Below are positions 1 through 7,396 of a stretch of 12,097 nucleotides of DNA, piece after piece. The translations under genes were made by a program, and so were the position numbers. This DNA comes from Chloroflexota bacterium (GTDB lineage Bacteria > Chloroflexota > UBA6077 > CF-72). The stretch spans positions 1-12,097 of the forward strand of contig JAFAPL010000441.1 in assembly GCA_019247135.1 (NCBI GenBank), in the 5' to 3' direction. Positions within the stretch are counted from its first letter, which is position 1. Every line of letters begins with the position of its first letter. The notes beneath the pieces were generated by a model. That model worked only from the letters and a program-made list of their open reading frames with translations. It did not search any database and was not told the DNA's origin.

Positions 1-1329
1 CTGCCCGACGAACCCGAATTCCTGCGCGCCGACGCGGCCAGGGCTGATGGACTCCGCAGCGGCGTCATGCTGCCCCTGTACGTTGGACGCGAGGTCGTCG
101 GCGTGCTGTCCTTCCACACGCGAGAATTCCGCCCCCAGGATCCAGACGTGCTCGCAACACTGGTTGGCATTGGCGGCCAGTTGGGGCAATTTCTGGAGCG
201 CCGTCGAGCGGAGGAAACGCTGCGGCGCCAATCATTGCTGCTGGAGCTTGCTCCGGTCGCGATCACGGTGCGCGACTCGCAGCGGCGAATCCTGTACTGG
301 AACCCCGCCGCGGAGGCGCTGTATGGATGGTCGTCGGCCGAAGCACTCGGCCAGATCAGCCATGAGCTACTTCAGGCGCGGTTTCCGGTTTCAATCGAAG
401 CACACGAGGAAATTCTCGAACGTGAGGGAGGCTGGGAAGGGGAGCTCGTTCGGGTATGTCGTGACGGTCACGAGGTGACGGTCACCAGCCGCTGGCTCGT
501 GGTGCGCAACGAACGCGGTGAAATGCAGACGCTGGAGGTCAGCACTGATATCAGCGGTCGCAAGCAGGCGGAGGCTGAACGGCTTCGTCTGCTGGAGTCC
601 GAGAAAGCGGCTCGCGCAGAAGCCGAGGCTGCCATCCGCGCGCGCGACGACTTCGTGGCGATCCTGGCGCACGATCTGCGCAACCCGCTGACCGCCATCA
701 AAGCCAACATCCAGATGTTGCATCGGAGGGTTGGGCGGGGCGATGTGCCCACTGCCGAGCAACTGGTACAGCGGCTCGAGCGGATCGAGTCGAGCATCGG
801 CGCGCTCTCGGCTCAGGTGGATGAGCTACACGATGCGACGCGTCTCCACGCCGGCCAGCTGCTCGACTTGCGGCTGGAGCCAATGGACCTCGTCGACCTC
901 GCGCGCGAGTGCGTGTTGCGGCATCAGCAGGTCTCGGAGCGACACATAGTGCGATTCGTGACCACCGAGTCCGAGCTTGTTGGTTGCTGGGACGCGGCGC
1001 GATTGGAACGCGTGCTGGCGAATCTCCTGTCGAACGCGATCAAGTACAGTCCAGCGGGAGGCGAGGTGGTGGTGGAGGTTCGCCGAGAGGCGGAGTGCGC
1101 CGCGGTCTGTGTCGCGGATAGGGGCCTCGGGATTCCGGCGCAGGACCTCGAGCACGTCTTCGAACGGTTTCGACGCGCGAGCAATGTGGGCGGGCTCATC
1201 GCCGGGTCTGGGCTGGGGCTGGCGGGTGCGCGTGAGATCGTGGAGCAGCACCATGGGTCGATCAGCGTGGAGAGCGAAGAGGGGCGCGGGAGCGTCTTTA
1301 CGGTGAGGCTGCCGCTGGATGGCTGCTAG
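1..1329 (+). CDS. Sensor histidine kinase, GAF-PAS-HisKA-HATPase (5' partial)
   Basis: The frame is open from base 1, so the N-terminus lies outside the window; 442 residues are visible (numbered here from base 1). Residues 1-70 match the end of a GAF domain (GLRSGVMLPLYV...GVLSF, then GQFLERRRAEE). About 78-188 is a PAS/PAC domain (LYWNPAAEALYGW, later EVSTDISGRKQAEAE). A short charged coiled linker leads to the HisKA domain with H-box AHDLRNPLTAIKAN; H224 is the expected phosphorylation site. The ATPase domain has its N-box at LLSNAIKYSP (N345), then DRGLGIP, the F-box VFERFRRAS and the G2 box GSGLGLAGAREIVEQHHG. All catalytic boxes are intact. No membrane segment is visible, so this part looks cytosolic. 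No response regulator is in the window, so partner and signal are unknown. The last six codons and stop are the first unit of a tandem repeat. Confidence 0.95.
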   Translation: MPDEPEFLRADAARADGLRSGVMLPLYVGREVVGVLSFHTREFRPQDPDVLATLVGIGGQLGQFLERRRAEETLRRQSLLLELAPVAITVRDSQRRILYWNPAAEALYGWSSAEALGQISHELLQARFPVSIEAHEEILEREGGWEGELVRVCRDGHEVTVTSRWLVVRNERGEMQTLEVSTDISGRKQAEAERLRLLESEKAARAEAEAAIRARDDFVAILAHDLRNPLTAIKANIQMLHRRVGRGDVPTAEQLVQRLERIESSIGALSAQVDELHDATRLHAGQLLDLRLEPMDLVDLARECVLRHQQVSERHIVRFVTTESELVGCWDAARLERVLANLLSNAIKYSPAGGEVVVEVRREAECAAVCVADRGLGIPAQDLEHVFERFRRASNVGGLIAGSGLGLAGAREIVEQHHGSISVESEEGRGSVFTVRLPLDGC

Positions 1330-1413
1330 CGGGTAAATCTACGCTGCCGCTGCATGGCTGGTAGCGGCTAGATCCAGGCTGCCGCTGGATGGCTGCTGGC
1401 GGGTAAATCTACG
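1309..1413 (+). repeat. 35-bp tandem repeat, three units, overlapping the kinase stop
   Basis: Three head-to-tail units of exactly 35 bp lie at 1309-1343, 1344-1378 and 1379-1413, each beginning CTGCCGCTG. By direct comparison units 1 and 3 differ at one base and units 1 and 2 at six. Unit 1 carries the kinase C-terminus (LPLDGC) and its TAG stop. Unit 2 keeps a TAG at the same offset; unit 3 has TGG there. The array therefore looks like duplication of the gene's 3' end plus 17 downstream bases. No spacers, so it is not a CRISPR. Confidence 0.9.
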
Positions 1414-1430
1414 CGGGCTGGCGCTCGTGC

Positions 1431-1487
1431 AGCCGGAGCAAGCAACTTCCAAGTTGAACAATCTGGAAGCAACAGCGACAGCCCGCG
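1431..1487 (-). repeat. Intergenic inverted repeat, copy A
   Basis: The reverse complement of this stretch aligns without gaps to 11052-11108, with 45 of 57 positions identical by hand count. The best cores are CGCGGGCTG, GCTTCCAGAT and GTTCAACTT. Copy A also contains a 24-bp hairpin (1446-1469): arms CTTCCAAGTT and AATCTGGAAG around GAAC, with one mismatch and one G-T pair. It lies between the kinase and the DUF3500 gene. The rest of the 1330-1579 gap holds the tandem repeat and the DUF3500 leader; no T-rich terminator was seen. Confidence 0.65.
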
Positions 1488-1570
1488 GAGTAGTGCCCGC
1501 GCTCGCGACACGCCGAGCGAGGAATCCAGTGCAGCCAGAGCGTTATGCGCGCGGGTGCGCAGTAGAATAC

Positions 1571-1574
1571 GAGG
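1571..1574 (+). promoter_or_regulatory. Ribosome binding site that decides the DUF3500 start
   Basis: GAGG followed by five bases (CCACC) and GTG at 1580. This supports the GTG over an in-frame start about 150 bases upstream, which would put the inverted repeat inside the protein. A TAGAAT hexamer at 1563-1568 resembles a -10 box but has no convincing -35 partner. Confidence 0.5.
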
Positions 1575-1579
1575 CCACC

Positions 1580-2812
1580 GTGATTGCTCCTCACTATCTC
1601 GGGCTTGGCTTGCGCGGGCGGCCGCCGGTTTCTTCGCGACGGCCCGCGGCCAACCCTGGCGAGCGCTTCGCTCGGATGCTGGCGAACGGCGAGCGCCTCG
1701 TGCGCGAGCCGTTCAGAGGCATCACCACTGGCGGACAGGTCATCCCCAACCTGTTCCCCCTCGAGTCGACCGGCATCTCGACCGACGCGATCCGGCGTGC
1801 CGCGCTCGACTTCCTCGACACGCTCGACACATCGCAACGCCAGCAGGCGATGTTCGATGTCGCTTCAGATGCGTGGCGCCGCTGGTGGAATATCCACCCC
1901 TTCCTGATGCGCCATGGCGTGGTGCTCGAGCAGTTGAACGATCAGCAGCGTGAGGCCGGCCTGCGCCTGGTGGAGCAGACTCTGAGCGCGAGAGGCTTCC
2001 GCACCGCGCGCGACATCACGCGGTTGAATCACACCATCGGTGAAATCACCGGCAGCTGGACCGAATACGGCGAATGGGTGTATTTCATCAGCATCTTCGG
2101 TCAGCCATCCGAGGATGAGCCGTGGGGCTGGCAAATCGACGGCCACCACCTCATCGTCAACTGTGTCGTGATTGGCGACCAGGTGGTGATCACACCGGTG
2201 TTCATGGGCTCGGAGCCGGTGGTCGCCGAGACCGGTATCTACCGCGGCACGAGCGTGCTGCAAACTGAGCAGAACGAGGGGCTCGCATTCATCAACTCGC
2301 TGAGCGCCAGTCAGCGAGGCAAGGCGATTCTGTACGACTCAATATTCTCGACCGTATTGCCTCCCGAGCGCGGCGTTGGGTCGGACGGTCGGGTGCAGAC
2401 GGCCGCCTTCCGCGACAACGCCATCATTCCGTACGAAGGCATTGGATCGGACGAGCTCACAGCTGGACAACGCGACCAGTTGCTTGAAATCGCGCGGCTG
2501 TACACGGCGAGGCTTCGCCCGGGCCACGCGGAGGTATGGCTGGAGAGCGTGCGCAAGCACCTGGATGAGACGCATTTCATGTGGATGGGCGGAACGGGCC
2601 CCACCGACGTGTTCTACTACCGCATCCAGAGTCCGGTTATTCTGATCGAGTTCGACCATCAGCCCGGGATCGCGTTCGACAGTAACGAACCCACGCGGTT
2701 GCACATCCACACCGTCGTGCGGACCCCGAACGGAAACGACTACGGGACGGATTATTTGCGCCAGCATCACGCGCGCTTCGCGCACGTCAACGGTCGACAC
2801 GTAGCCCGGTGA
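1580..2812 (+). CDS. DUF3500 family protein
   Basis: A 410-residue protein of the DUF3500 family, recognised from FARMLANGERLVREPFRGIT near the start, then VIPNLFPLESTGIST, EPWGWQIDGHHLIVN, FRDNAIIPYEGI, FDHQPGIAFDS and RLHIHTVVRTPNGNDYGTDYLRQHH at the end. The family has no function known to me. It has many conserved histidines, here H189-H190, H332 (HFMWMGG), H360, H375 and H377, plus a C-terminal HH pair, which would suit a metal or acid/base site; that is inference. No signal peptide or membrane helix is visible, so it is probably cytosolic. GTG 1580 was chosen for its ribosome binding site and because family-like sequence starts soon after. Its TGA overlaps the GTG of the next gene (GTGA), implying translational coupling and a shared job with the hydratase-like enzyme. 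Confidence 0.88.
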   Translation: MIAPHYLGLGLRGRPPVSSRRPAANPGERFARMLANGERLVREPFRGITTGGQVIPNLFPLESTGISTDAIRRAALDFLDTLDTSQRQQAMFDVASDAWRRWWNIHPFLMRHGVVLEQLNDQQREAGLRLVEQTLSARGFRTARDITRLNHTIGEITGSWTEYGEWVYFISIFGQPSEDEPWGWQIDGHHLIVNCVVIGDQVVITPVFMGSEPVVAETGIYRGTSVLQTEQNEGLAFINSLSASQRGKAILYDSIFSTVLPPERGVGSDGRVQTAAFRDNAIIPYEGIGSDELTAGQRDQLLEIARLYTARLRPGHAEVWLESVRKHLDETHFMWMGGTGPTDVFYYRIQSPVILIEFDHQPGIAFDSNEPTRLHIHTVVRTPNGNDYGTDYLRQHHARFAHVNGRHVAR

Positions 2813-3831
2813 TCATCGACGTGCACGGCCACTACACCACCGCACCCAGAGGACTGATGGCGTACCGCGGCGCCCAGATCAGTCAGATGGGCAATCCGAC
2901 AAAAGGCCGCCTCAGCGTCACCGACGACGAGATCCGCGAATCCATCGAACAGGGACAGCTGACGCTGCAACGTGAACGGGGTACCGACGTGGTGCTGTTC
3001 TCGCCGATCGCCGGCGCCATGGGACACCACTTCGGCAATGCACTGGTGAGTCGATACTGGACGGAGACGTGTAATGAGCTGATCCATCGCGCGTGTCAGC
3101 TGTTTCCCGACAACTTCATTGGCGTGTGTCAATTGCCGCAATCGCCAGGGGTGTCGCCCGCGAACTGCGTCCAGGAGCTCGAGCGCTGCGTGAACGAGTT
3201 TGGCTTCGTGGCATGCAACCTGAATCCAGACCCGGCCGGCGGCTACTGGACCGATCCGCCACTGACCGACCGCTACTGGTATCCGCTGTACGAAAAGATG
3301 GTCGAGCTGGACGTACCGGCGATGGTGCACGTGAGCGCCAGCTGCAATCCGAACTTTCAGTACACCGGTGCGCACTACATCAACGGCGACACGACCGTCT
3401 TCATGCAGTGCATCGAGAACCCGCAACTGTTCGAGGATTTTCCGACGCTCAGATTCGTCATCCCGCACGCGGGTGGCGCCGTTCCGTTCCACTGGGGGCG
3501 TTATCGAGGTCTGGCGATGGCGCGCGGCTTGCCCGAGCTCAAGGAATCATTGCTGAACAACATCTTCTTCGACACCTGCGTCTACTACCAACTGGGGATG
3601 GAGCTCCTGCTCAAGACGGTCGGCATCGAGAACGCGATCTTCGCCTCGGAAATGATTGGCGCGGTGCGCGACAAGGATCCGGAGACAGGGCGTTACTTCG
3701 ACGATACGAAGGCGTACGTCGACGCCATCGAGTGGCTCACCGAATCGGACCGTGAAAAACTGTTCGAAAGAAATGCGCGCAAGGTCTACCCACGCCTCGA
3801 CCGGGTGCTGGCGGCGCGCGCTACTGCTTGA
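2809..3831 (+). CDS. Amidohydrolase-family enzyme, 4-oxalomesaconate hydratase (LigJ)-like
   Basis: A 340-residue amidohydrolase-2 TIM barrel. It opens MIIDVHGHYTTAP with the metal-binding HxH at H6/H8. Further sites are H174 (MVHVSAS), H220 (FVIPHAGG) and E281 (FASEMIGAVRDKDPETG). As I recall, LigJ, which hydrates 4-oxalomesaconate in the protocatechuate 4,5-cleavage and gallate pathways, uses H6, H8, H178, H223 and E284, with Glu replacing the usual amidohydrolase Asp; all five are matched at nearly the same spacing. Length also fits. The alternative is a related decarboxylase or hydratase on another substrate, since no other ring-cleavage gene is in the window. GTG 2809 lacks its own Shine-Dalgarno and overlaps the DUF3500 stop. 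Its own 3' end overlaps the convergent permease gene by 11 bp. Confidence 0.85.
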   Translation: MIIDVHGHYTTAPRGLMAYRGAQISQMGNPTKGRLSVTDDEIRESIEQGQLTLQRERGTDVVLFSPIAGAMGHHFGNALVSRYWTETCNELIHRACQLFPDNFIGVCQLPQSPGVSPANCVQELERCVNEFGFVACNLNPDPAGGYWTDPPLTDRYWYPLYEKMVELDVPAMVHVSASCNPNFQYTGAHYINGDTTVFMQCIENPQLFEDFPTLRFVIPHAGGAVPFHWGRYRGLAMARGLPELKESLLNNIFFDTCVYYQLGMELLLKTVGIENAIFASEMIGAVRDKDPETGRYFDDTKAYVDAIEWLTESDREKLFERNARKVYPRLDRVLAARATA

Positions 3832-4699
3832 CCGCCCCGGCCACTCCTTCGATGAAGTAGCGTTGTAACAGCAGGAATACAATCGCCACTGGCATGATCG
3901 AGATGGTGGAAGCGGCCGCCATGCTCGACCAATCGGTCAGGTTCTCGCCCTGGAACGAATACACGCCTACCGCCAGCGTGCGCAGGCTGGGTTGGCTCAG
4001 CGTCAGCACGAGAGGAATGAGAAAGTCGTTCCAGCTGGCGATGAACTGCAGAATGATGGTCGTGGCGACAACCGGTTTCGACAACGGCAGGAAGATGCGC
4101 AAGAAGATTCGAAGAAACCCCGCGCCATCGACCAGAGCTGATTCTTCGAGCTCTTTTGGCAGCTGTCGGAAATAGCCCGCGAACAGCAGGATCATGATGA
4201 TGTGCGCTGAGCCGCTCTCGGCCAGGATGATGCCCAGCAAGCTTCCGCTCAGGTGGAGCTTGTTGATCAGGTCGAAAATCGGAATGATCGTGTAGCCCTG
4301 AGGCAGGAACACGAGTAGTCCCAGCAGGCCGATGACCAGACGCTTGCCGGGAAAGCTGTAACGGCCGAGTACGTAGCCCATCATCGACGTCGTCACCAGC
4401 ACGATGAGGACTCCACCGAACGAGACGGCGACCGTGTTCATGAAATAGCCGCCGATGTCGGCTTCCTCCCACGCGTACGCGAAGTTCTGCCAATGCCACT
4501 CGCTGGGGATGAGGCCCAGGCCCGCAAAAATTTCGTTGTTGGACTTCACCGACGCGGACATCATCCACAGGAACGGGTAGATCCAGATCAGGCAAACGAC
4601 GCTGAGGATGACGTATGTAACCAGTCGACGCAGTTGGCCTGGCTTGAGCCTCCAGCCGCGCGTAGTGCCACCGGGCGCCGCGGTAGCCGCAACGCTCAT
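3821..4699 (-). CDS. Carbohydrate ABC transporter permease, MalG type
   Basis: A 292-residue inner-membrane permease of the sugar ABC (CUT1) class, the second membrane half of the importer. Six hydrophobic segments are visible, starting about residue 27 (TYVILSVVCLIWIYPFLWMM) and ending near 265-280. The EAA loop that contacts the ATPase is at 185-206 (EESALVDGAG...IFLPL). The tail FIEGVAGAVKQ is typical of the subfamily. Its ATG overlaps the stop of the MalF-type gene (ATGA), so it is the last gene of the three-gene importer operon. Its stop lies inside the 3' end of the convergent amidohydrolase gene, and no terminator is visible between them. The transported sugar cannot be told from the permease. 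Confidence 0.95.
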   Translation of the reverse strand: MSVAATAAPGGTTRGWRLKPGQLRRLVTYVILSVVCLIWIYPFLWMMSASVKSNNEIFAGLGLIPSEWHWQNFAYAWEEADIGGYFMNTVAVSFGGVLIVLVTTSMMGYVLGRYSFPGKRLVIGLLGLLVFLPQGYTIIPIFDLINKLHLSGSLLGIILAESGSAHIIMILLFAGYFRQLPKELEESALVDGAGFLRIFLRIFLPLSKPVVATTIILQFIASWNDFLIPLVLTLSQPSLRTLAVGVYSFQGENLTDWSSMAAASTISIMPVAIVFLLLQRYFIEGVAGAVKQ

Positions 4700-5697
4700 G
4701 CAAGTCCGCGGCTGCTACCGCGCGCTTCGCCGCCGCGGAAGCGTCGGAAGGCGAGCACCTGAAAGATGGCGAGCACCATGATGCACAGGCCGAAGACCAC
4801 ACCCGCCGCCGAGGCGTAGCCGAGACGAGGCTGACCCATGTAGCCGGGCGTCGCGGCGAAGGCCGTGCGGTAGATGTACAACTCCATCGTCTCGGTCGAG
4901 AAGAATGGGCCGCCGTTGGTCAACGCCTGAATGAGGGCAAACACCTGCAGGTTGCCTACCGCCACGATCAACAGAATGACGACGCCGAATGGCGCCAACA
5001 GAGGTAGCGTGATCGAGCGCAGGATTCTCCACCAGCCCGCTCCATCGACTCGGGCGGCCTCGTACAGTACATCGGGAATGGTCTGCAGACCTGCCAGCCA
5101 GTAGACCATCGGTTGGCCGAACCACTTCCACACCGCGATAACCACGGCCGTGTACAGGGCCGTGTGGGGATCGCCGAGGAAATCGATCGGTCGCGAGGTG
5201 ATGTGGAGGCTGGTCAACGCGGCATTGGCCGGCCCGTTATATGCGCTGAAAACGAAGCTCATGACGATCGACATAATCGCTGTCGTCGTGACCACCGGGA
5301 TGAAGAAGAGTGTGCGATAGATCGGCGCGAGCTTCAGCGCGCGGTCGTTGAGAATGACCGCGACGACGAGCGACAGGCCCAGCTCCAGCGGCACACTGGT
5401 GACCATGAATACGACGGACCGGCCGAATGCGCCCCAGAAATACTGGTCGTGGATGAGCTCGACGTAATTCCGGACACCGATGTAGTACATCGTGCTGTTG
5501 ATGCCGGTCCAATCGAACAACGAGAAATACCAGGACGCGACGGTTGGATACAGCGAGAACATGGCCGTCAAGACGAGTGACGGCAGCATGAACAGGTAGC
5601 ACCAGCGGCTCGCCCAGATTTCGCGCAGGAGTACCCAGCGGGACCCGGCGAGTCCGCCGAGGCCGCCGCGTCGCGCAGAAATTGCGCGCGCGCTCAC
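4696..5697 (-). CDS. Carbohydrate ABC transporter permease, MalF type
   Basis: A 333-residue inner-membrane permease, first membrane half of the CUT1-type importer. After a basic cytoplasmic N-terminus, the first helix is about 32-52 (CYLFMLPSLVLTAMFSLYP) and further helices follow to about 315. The EAA loop is at 213-232 (EAARVDGAGWW...ITLPLL). The conserved TNGGPFFSTETMELYIYRTAF lies at 260-280. The GTG start overlaps the stop of the binding-protein gene (GTGA) and the downstream permease overlaps by ATGA, so all three are coupled. An AGGA lies very close to the start codon, and coupling may matter more than its own binding site. Confidence 0.95.
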   Translation of the reverse strand: MSARAISARRGGLGGLAGSRWVLLREIWASRWCYLFMLPSLVLTAMFSLYPTVASWYFSLFDWTGINSTMYYIGVRNYVELIHDQYFWGAFGRSVVFMVTSVPLELGLSLVVAVILNDRALKLAPIYRTLFFIPVVTTTAIMSIVMSFVFSAYNGPANAALTSLHITSRPIDFLGDPHTALYTAVVIAVWKWFGQPMVYWLAGLQTIPDVLYEAARVDGAGWWRILRSITLPLLAPFGVVILLIVAVGNLQVFALIQALTNGGPFFSTETMELYIYRTAFAATPGYMGQPRLGYASAAGVVFGLCIMVLAIFQVLAFRRFRGGEARGSSRGLA

Positions 5698-7361
5698 TTC
5701 CTGTACAGACTCGTGTAATCCTGGGACGGATCCCAGTCAGAAAAGACGAAGTCATCACGCGAAACCTTGGCGCCGCGCGATTGCGCCGTCTTGATCGCGT
5801 CATCCAGTGCCGCGTTCATGCGGTCCTGGAGACTCGTCATTGTCTGCTTGACATCCTGCAAGTCGCCAGTGAACAGACCTACCAGTGTGTCGTTGTAGTT
5901 CGGCGTTGGCTGCTGGAAAGCCTCGAAGACCTTGAAGACATCCGGATTCTTGACAGATGGATCCGGCCGGAGCCGAGTGTAGTCCGCGGCCAGCTTCGCG
6001 GCTTTGGCGGACAGCGGGTCCAACTGTGCTTTTGCCAGAGCCTCCGGGAAGGCAGCCGGATCGCCGGCCGGATCGAAGTGGGCCCATGCTGTCTGACCGT
6101 CGACCGTGCCCAGGTACGCGAACATGTCGCCGACGACTGATCCGAGCTGGGTCGACGAAGCGTAATACCAGGTATTCGATCCACCAGGACCGTACGTCAG
6201 CGGCCAGATGTGATTCGGGTCCTTCTGCGGGGCGAGACTCACTCCCAGGTGAAAATCCGCCGAGGCAGTGGTCCAGATTGGAATATTCCATGGACCTTGC
6301 AGGATCATCGCAGCGAGCCCTTGCGGCATTCGACCGCGGGCTCCAGGCGCATCCAGGCTCACCGAGCCCGGGAAGATGCTGCCGTCACTCTTGATGGCCA
6401 GCAACAGCTCGACCGCCGAGACGAACTCGTCCGAGGTGAAGTTGAACTGACCCGTGAGATGGTTGAATTCACCGCCGTTGCTGCCGACCGGAATCACGCC
6501 TCCGTGTGCGCCGGCCATTTCCGCGAGCGTGTCGATGAAGCCCGTCAGCTGTCCGGATTGAGCGATCCCGATGATCAAACCGTAATACTTACCAGCACCC
6601 TGATCGGTGCATTTCTTGCACGCGGCCCGGAACTCATCCCACGTGAGCGGTTTCGAGCTCGGGTCGTAGCCCGCTTGCTGAAGATGATCCTGGTTGTAGA
6701 GCAGCAAATTGTTGATGCGCTTGTTCGACGTGAACGGATACCCGTAGGTCTTGCCACCGAAGTCAGTTACGCCGGCTGCAAACATACCTGCCGGGAAGCG
6801 CCCCTTCACGTCCGCCCAGTTCGGCACAATATCGTCGAGCGCGCCGATCCAGCCATTCGCTTCGGCCTGCGCGGCGGTGATGGTGGGCGGGAGCTGGAAC
6901 ACGTCGGGCGCGGTGCCGTTTCGGAACCCGAGCGTCACGACCTGGGTGATCTCGTTCCAATTCGTGCCGTCGTACTGGACCTGGATGTTGGGATGCCGCG
7001 TCGTGTAGGCGGGGAAGAAGGCCTTGAAGAAGTTGGCCTTGACGTCGCCGCTGTCCATCCAACGCAGCGTGACCTGACTGCTCGGCAGCTGCGCTCCGGT
7101 GTCGACGATGTTCCAGTTGACTGCGCTGGATCCACTCGCGGCGGGCGTGCCAGAGGTCGCAGCTGTCGTCGTAGTTGCGCCACTGCTCGTGCTGGTGGTC
7201 GTGGTTGCGTTCGGGGCCGTTGCGGCCCCAGAGGAGTTGTTGTTGGCGGGCGTGCTGCGGCCGAAGCCACCGCAGGCGGTAAGTAGCATGGAACTGCCGC
7301 CGATGCCAGCGAGCCGAAGCAAGGCACGTCGGCTCAGCGAGAGATCCCCAGGACTTGACAT
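5694..7361 (-). CDS. Extracellular solute-binding lipoprotein of sugar ABC importer
   Basis: A 555-residue binding protein (SBP_bac_1/8 class) that captures the substrate outside the membrane. The N-terminus holds a twin-arginine-like motif (SRRALLR, 10-16), a hydrophobic stretch and a lipobox LTAC with C30 as the lipidation site. A low-complexity Ser/Thr/Ala/Asn linker of about 45 residues follows, then the binding domain from SSQVTLRWMDSGD on, including NGTAPDVFQLPP, GKTYGYPFTSN, LLLYNQDHLQQAGYDP and PLTWDEFRAAC. At over 500 residues it is longer than the usual 400-450, partly through the linker. The frame stays open well upstream, but ATG 7361 is chosen because a strong ribosome binding site precedes it and the signal peptide starts here. 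First gene of the importer operon. Confidence 0.93.
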   Translation of the reverse strand: MSSPGDLSLSRRALLRLAGIGGSSMLLTACGGFGRSTPANNNSSGAATAPNATTTTSTSSGATTTTAATSGTPAASGSSAVNWNIVDTGAQLPSSQVTLRWMDSGDVKANFFKAFFPAYTTRHPNIQVQYDGTNWNEITQVVTLGFRNGTAPDVFQLPPTITAAQAEANGWIGALDDIVPNWADVKGRFPAGMFAAGVTDFGGKTYGYPFTSNKRINNLLLYNQDHLQQAGYDPSSKPLTWDEFRAACKKCTDQGAGKYYGLIIGIAQSGQLTGFIDTLAEMAGAHGGVIPVGSNGGEFNHLTGQFNFTSDEFVSAVELLLAIKSDGSIFPGSVSLDAPGARGRMPQGLAAMILQGPWNIPIWTTASADFHLGVSLAPQKDPNHIWPLTYGPGGSNTWYYASSTQLGSVVGDMFAYLGTVDGQTAWAHFDPAGDPAAFPEALAKAQLDPLSAKAAKLAADYTRLRPDPSVKNPDVFKVFEAFQQPTPNYNDTLVGLFTGDLQDVKQTMTSLQDRMNAALDDAIKTAQSRGAKVSRDDFVFSDWDPSQDYTSLYRK

Positions 7362-7367
7362 AGGGCC

Positions 7368-7373
7368 ACCTCC
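7368..7373 (-). promoter_or_regulatory. Strong ribosome binding site of the binding-protein gene
   Basis: On the minus strand GGAGGT stands six bases before ATG at 7361. It is the clearest Shine-Dalgarno in the window and fixes the binding-protein start. Confidence 0.85.
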
Positions 7374-7379
7374 AATTGT

Positions 7380-7396
7380 TTCGTTTGTAGAACGAA
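7380..7396. promoter_or_regulatory. Perfect palindromic operator candidate over the importer -10 box
   Basis: TTCGTTTGTAGAACGAA: perfect 6-bp arms TTCGTT/AACGAA around five bases. It overlaps the proposed -10 hexamer, so a bound protein would block RNA polymerase. The lacking regulator gene is not obvious: PadR at 11127 is the only transcription factor in the window and its own upstream site looks different. The site lies between two divergent operons and could control both. Confidence 0.55.

Noticed and set aside
1309..1413. Possible short CRISPR array
   Set aside because: Units are contiguous with no spacers, overlap a coding end, and no cas gene is present.
1427..1579. N-terminal extension of the DUF3500 protein by about 51 residues
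   Set aside because: The extension is low in family similarity, would contain the inverted repeat and hairpin, and a GAGG-spaced GTG at 1580 gives a better start.
1409..1837. Minus-strand open frame of 142 codons across the kinase/DUF3500 gap
   Set aside because: No recognisable family, no binding site, and most of it is antisense to the DUF3500 gene; long antisense frames are common in GC-rich DNA.
5113..7286. Long plus-strand frames opposite the importer genes (up to 358 codons)
   Set aside because: They are antisense to well-recognised permease and binding-protein sequences and show no domain or start signal.
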